A stretch of DNA of 32,987 bases from assembly GCA_006226755.1 (NCBI GenBank), contig SBGE01000187.1, forward strand, positions 1 through 32,987, read 5' to 3'. A program made the translations under genes and the position numbers. Of the stretch, positions 30,517 to 32,987 are shown piece after piece. The notes under the pieces were generated by a model. That model searched no databases. It was not told the origin of the DNA and saw nothing but the letters and a program-made list of their open reading frames with translations. Positions within the stretch are counted from its first letter, which is position 1; each line of letters opens with the position of its first letter. This DNA is from Deltaproteobacteria bacterium. GTDB lineage: Bacteria; Bdellovibrionota; Bacteriovoracia; Bacteriovoracales; Bacteriovoracaceae.

Positions 30517-31169
30517 AGTTCATTCCACCTGGCCAGATAATCAGGCGCCAGGGTTTCAAGTCTTTCCATTTCTTCAGTGATTGCATTTCTAATCTTCGCT
30601 AGCTCTTTGGTTCCAGAGTCATTTGGCACATAGATCGGTTCACCATAAATCACTATGATTCGAGTGAAAGGCCAAGGCAGACGAAGTTTGTCCCAGCTAT
30701 TGAAACTTTTATATTTGGCGGCCTCTACATAGAGCGGCAGTATCGCAGCACCAGATTCTTTGGCCATATTTAAAACTCCACCTTTGAGTTTTTTTGAGGG
30801 GCCAGTGGGACCATCAGGAGTAACGGCTGCATTGTGACCATCCTTCAAAGCTTTGATGATCTTGAGCATGGCCTCCGTTCCTCCACGAGTAGAGCTACCT
30901 CGAGCTGGTACATAATTCATTTTTCTTGCGGCCACTTCAAGAAGATCGCCATCTTTGGAGGAACTCAGAAGGATATGATGAGGGCGACCCCATTGGGCCA
31001 GCATTCCGGGAATGACATTCTGATGCCACATGGAAAAGACGTAGGACTTGGAAGTACTTTCACTCATGGCCTTTTCGCGATTTTCATTTTGAACATGTTT
31101 AAATCGATAGGAGCTTTTTAGACACCAGATAAACAAGTAGGCCATCCATGAGAGGATTTTGTTGTGCAT
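30513..31169 (-). CDS. DUF374-type lysophospholipid acyltransferase family protein
   Basis: Membrane-associated acyltransferase related to LpxL/PlsC-type enzymes, DUF374 group. An ATG at 31208 is in frame, but 31169 is preceded by GGAG at eight bases and gives 218 residues starting with a membrane segment (ILSWMAYLFIWCL). Family blocks are SSSKDGDLL, RGSSTRGG, TPDGPTGPSKKLKGG and a GEPIYVP near the C-terminus. The DG of the first block aligns with the catalytic H-x4-D region, where the usual His is replaced by Ser/Lys-rich sequence. It may acylate a lysophospholipid or lipid A-type acceptor; the substrate is unknown. It lies downstream of the exported protein gene 31244-31897, separated by a hairpin. 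Confidence 0.85.
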   Translation of the reverse strand: MHNKILSWMAYLFIWCLKSSYRFKHVQNENREKAMSESTSKSYVFSMWHQNVIPGMLAQWGRPHHILLSSSKDGDLLEVAARKMNYVPARGSSTRGGTEAMLKIIKALKDGHNAAVTPDGPTGPSKKLKGGVLNMAKESGAAILPLYVEAAKYKSFNSWDKLRLPWPFTRIIVIYGEPIYVPNDSGTKELAKIRNAITEEMERLETLAPDYLARWNEL

Positions 31170-31188
31170 TAAAGTTCTCCAAAATGAA

Positions 31189-31214
31189 TACGGAGTGCAT
31201 CTTAGCACTCCGTA
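31189..31214 (-). terminator. Perfect 10-base-pair hairpin, probable terminator
   Basis: TACGGAGTGC (31189-31198) and GCACTCCGTA (31205-31214) form a perfect stem with a six-base loop. On the minus strand it follows the exported protein gene by 29 bases and is followed by TTCATTTT, a weak T-run. It lies 19 bases before the acyltransferase start, so it may partly shield that gene from upstream transcription. Confidence 0.65.
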
Positions 31215-31243
31215 AACAATGGTTGAACTTCTTATTGGGTTTC

Positions 31244-31897
31244 TTAGTGTTTGATTTTGTACTTTTTCACGTGCATAGAAGGGATCGACATACCAGACAT
31301 GTGGATATCGAGGCCTTTGATTACTTTTGCTGGTTGAATAGTGCCTTTATAGGCCTTCCATTTTCCATTATCTTTGAAGATTGCAATTTTCTCAGTCATG
31401 TAGGCCTGGCCATTCCAAATTTTCAGTGTGGCCCATCCACCTTCTGCATCGAAATCTGCTTCTGGTTCTATGATAAGTACTGCGCGATTACTTCCTTCCA
31501 TATTGAACTTCAAAGGCTGCCCAGCTTCTAATTGATCAAGCGTCACCTTTTGTTTGATTTCGGAGTTGATTCCAAGTACTCCAACTTTTGCATAAACGTT
31601 AAGGTCGACAATCTTTCCATCTTTTTCTGTAAGATAAACATCAGCTTTACCAACATCCACACCTAGGAATCCCCAAGTTATATTGGTTTTCATTAGATCG
31701 ACTCTTCTTTTGTTAGATTCGATTGCCTGCTCGATGGCATAAGTTGATTCATACAATTGAGTGAGAGGACTTCCCGTAAGAGTACCTTCACAATTAATAC
31801 AGTCTTCTCCTGCAAATGATCCAGCTCGACCATTTCCTTCTGCGAAACCAAGACTACTAAAGAACGCGAACAACAACGTGATAACTACAACTCTCAT
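31244..31897 (-). CDS. Exported protein of unknown function with a CxxC near its N-terminus
   Basis: Not recognised. It has 217 residues, a signal peptide (VVVITLLFAFFSSLGFA) and a strong GGAGAGAGAG ribosome-binding site. The mature N-terminus has a CxxC (EDCINCEG). This is followed by a helical linker (LYESTYAIEQAIESNKRRVDLM) and a beta-rich body (VYLTEKDGKIVDLNVYAKVGVLG, ADFDAEGGWATLKIW). The CxxC could form a disulfide or bind metal. A sigma-54-like element lies 36 bases upstream of the start codon. Confidence 0.75.
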   Translation of the reverse strand: MRVVVITLLFAFFSSLGFAEGNGRAGSFAGEDCINCEGTLTGSPLTQLYESTYAIEQAIESNKRRVDLMKTNITWGFLGVDVGKADVYLTEKDGKIVDLNVYAKVGVLGINSEIKQKVTLDQLEAGQPLKFNMEGSNRAVLIIEPEADFDAEGGWATLKIWNGQAYMTEKIAIFKDNGKWKAYKGTIQPAKVIKGLDIHMSGMSIPSMHVKKYKIKH

Positions 31898-31932
31898 AAC
31901 TCTCTCTCCGTTCTGGTGTGTATTGTGTTAAT

Positions 31933-31949
31933 TCCAAATTTCGTGCCAA
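31933..31949 (-). promoter_or_regulatory. Weak sigma-54-like promoter
   Basis: On the minus strand TTGGCACG (31949-31942) is a perfect -24 element. After four bases comes TTGGA (31937-31933), where TTGCA is expected, so the -12 GC is GG. Spacing is right. The predicted start is near 31922, 25 bases before the ATG at 31897. The -12 change makes activity doubtful. Confidence 0.4.
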
Positions 31950-32189
31950 ATTTTGAAACCAAAATCAGCACTTTAATGGCCTAACTCTCACTAAATACTG
32001 GTCACTGACTAAACATTGGACAAATAACAGAGTTCTAGACGGCCTTATATAAACCCGCTTTCTCCCGCGAAATCGGGGATTTTTTTCATGACTCAGTGCT
32101 AAGTTTTAAGATGTAAGATAGTGAAACTTTTGAGAAATCACCCAAAAGGGTAGAATCAACAGGTGAATTTCATTAGAAGGAGACTCGAG
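31950..32189. other. Divergent intergenic region
   Basis: No gene is visible between the divergent starts at 31897 and 32190. At 32063-32086 a small imperfect stem (TCCCG...CGGGGA) is followed by seven T on the plus strand, like a terminator, but no plus-strand gene ends there. It could be the end of a short unannotated RNA. No clear promoter for the gene at 32190 was found. Confidence 0.4.
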
Positions 32190-32984
32190 ATGAACGGAAT
32201 CATCAAGTTCGCAATTTTGGCCTTGATTCTTACGGCCTGTGGAAAAGAAAATCCAACACCTGTTCTTGTAACACCTGATCAAGGTTGTGGGCCGACTGGT
32301 TTTTGTATGGATCCGGCACAAACCAGATTTGATTTTCCTCCGCCATCACAAGACGACATGCTTTATCCTAAAACTCTTTGGGCTACCTATTACAATCTTC
32401 CAATAGCAGATTCTTTGGAAGAAGGTTATGCTCTTCGCGATCTTAAAGGAAGACCACTTGGTCCATTGGTTTCTCAAAAGAACTGGTGCTTTGCCGCGAT
32501 GGAAGGCTCTGTGATTGTCAAAGAACAAGATGGAACTCAGGCCACCTATAATTACGCCGGAACCAGTGATGAGCACCAAGTAGACTGTAGCCCATTCTAT
32601 AATCACCCAGCTTCTCATCGAGTTAAGTTCACCAAGGCTAGAGGCCAGTATGGTGATGGTGTTAAGAACTATCTTCTTGTTCCTTTCAGATCAATTGCAG
32701 TGGATAGAAGATACTTTCCTTACGGTTCAGTTTTCTATATTCCAGCGGCTAGAGGGGTGCAGATTCCACTACCAAATGGAAAAATCATGGTTCACGATGG
32801 TTACTTCTTTGCCGCGGATACAGGTGGCCTGATCAAAACCAATCACATTGACGTTTATATAGGCATTGAAACCAAGAGTCCTTTTAGTTTTATCAGATCC
32901 AACCCTAATAAGACATTCACCGCTTATGTTGTAGGAGATGGACCAATTAAAGATTATCTAGAAAAAATTCATTTGGATGAATAA
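32190..32984 (+). CDS. 3D-domain lipoprotein, MltA/YocH-like peptidoglycan-active candidate
   Basis: A 264-residue lipoprotein. An in-frame GTG at 32163 exists, but ATG 32190 follows AAGGAG and gives a proper lipoprotein signal, MNGIIKFAILALILTAC (Cys17). The C-terminal half is a 3D domain with its three aspartates at D172 (AVDRRYFPYGS), D210 (AADTGG) and D221 (HIDVYIG). 3D domains form the double-psi barrel active site of lytic transglycosylase MltA and of Gram-positive muralytic proteins. The N-terminal half lacks recognisable MltA substrate-binding motifs and is shorter than MltA, so activity is likely but not certain. It is complete, ending three bases before the window edge. Confidence 0.88.
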   Translation: MNGIIKFAILALILTACGKENPTPVLVTPDQGCGPTGFCMDPAQTRFDFPPPSQDDMLYPKTLWATYYNLPIADSLEEGYALRDLKGRPLGPLVSQKNWCFAAMEGSVIVKEQDGTQATYNYAGTSDEHQVDCSPFYNHPASHRVKFTKARGQYGDGVKNYLLVPFRSIAVDRRYFPYGSVFYIPAARGVQIPLPNGKIMVHDGYFFAADTGGLIKTNHIDVYIGIETKSPFSFIRSNPNKTFTAYVVGDGPIKDYLEKIHLDE

Positions 32985-32987
32985 TCA

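Noticed and set aside
32063-32086. Stem followed by seven T, read as a terminator
   Set aside because: The stem is imperfect and no plus-strand gene ends before it; kept only as a note in the intergenic entry.

Overview
This is an AT-rich, densely coded Gram-negative chromosome segment. The Na+-translocating NADH:quinone oxidoreductase (NQR) genes, the many lipoproteins and short secreted proteins without recognisable family, the FliG-like fragment and the paired DksA/TraR-type proteins together fit a predatory bacterium of the Bdellovibrionota, most likely Bacteriovoracaceae-like. That placement is inference from gene content. No insertion sequence, prophage or CRISPR array is visible.

Layout. 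1-3192: the 3' end of an NQR operon (nqrE, truncated by the window edge, then nqrF) with the maturation genes apbE and nqrM behind an internal terminator. 3280-7470: a tandem universal stress protein, a convergent PBP4-type carboxypeptidase (dacB), endonuclease III (nth) with a DUF2797 protein, and a small Cys-rich protein. 7704-12368: two exported lipoproteins, a very large S8 protease and a PhoD-like phosphoesterase. 12436-12522: tRNA-Leu(UAA) on the minus strand. 12552-16789: four overlapping genes encoding a large lipoprotein and NuoB-, NuoCD- and NuoI-like proteins. 16759-21220 (minus): a four-gene run of YiiX-like papain-fold protein, 2-hydroxyacid dehydrogenase, arginase/agmatinase-family protein and aat. 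21403-22912: map and a BFD/NifU-type [2Fe-2S] protein. 23590-26238: tatC, DUF4149, hldD and a FliG-like gene in a tight operon. 26327-32984: secreted or orphan proteins, two DksA/TraR paralogues with complex leaders, a DUF374 acyltransferase and a 3D-domain lipoprotein.

Two regions stand out. First, the Nuo-like cluster keeps the complex I Q-module folds. In NuoB all four cysteine ligands of cluster N2 are replaced. In NuoD all three classical quinone-site residues are replaced (His, Tyr and Asp become Lys, Ser and Ala). All eight cysteines of NuoI are kept. The genes are translationally coupled to one another and to a lipoprotein of unknown function, so this looks like a retained, repurposed complex and not a decaying remnant. 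The same window carries an NQR, which could explain why complex I chemistry could be lost.

Second, both DksA/TraR-type genes (27703 and 29458) sit behind sigma-54-type promoters (GG-N10-GC) and long structured leaders. Hairpins in these leaders, and two more in the 3' UTR of the second gene, display A/U-GGA in their loops, the hallmark of CsrA/RsmA binding. I read this as a candidate circuit linking sigma-54, DksA-like and CsrA control. A third, weaker sigma-54-like site precedes the secreted protein at 31244-31897. Three genes (dacB, 22880-23524 and 30094-30516) have -10 boxes so close to their start codons that their mRNAs may be leaderless.

All family calls and residue comparisons were made by eye against remembered family consensus sequences; no database search was run.
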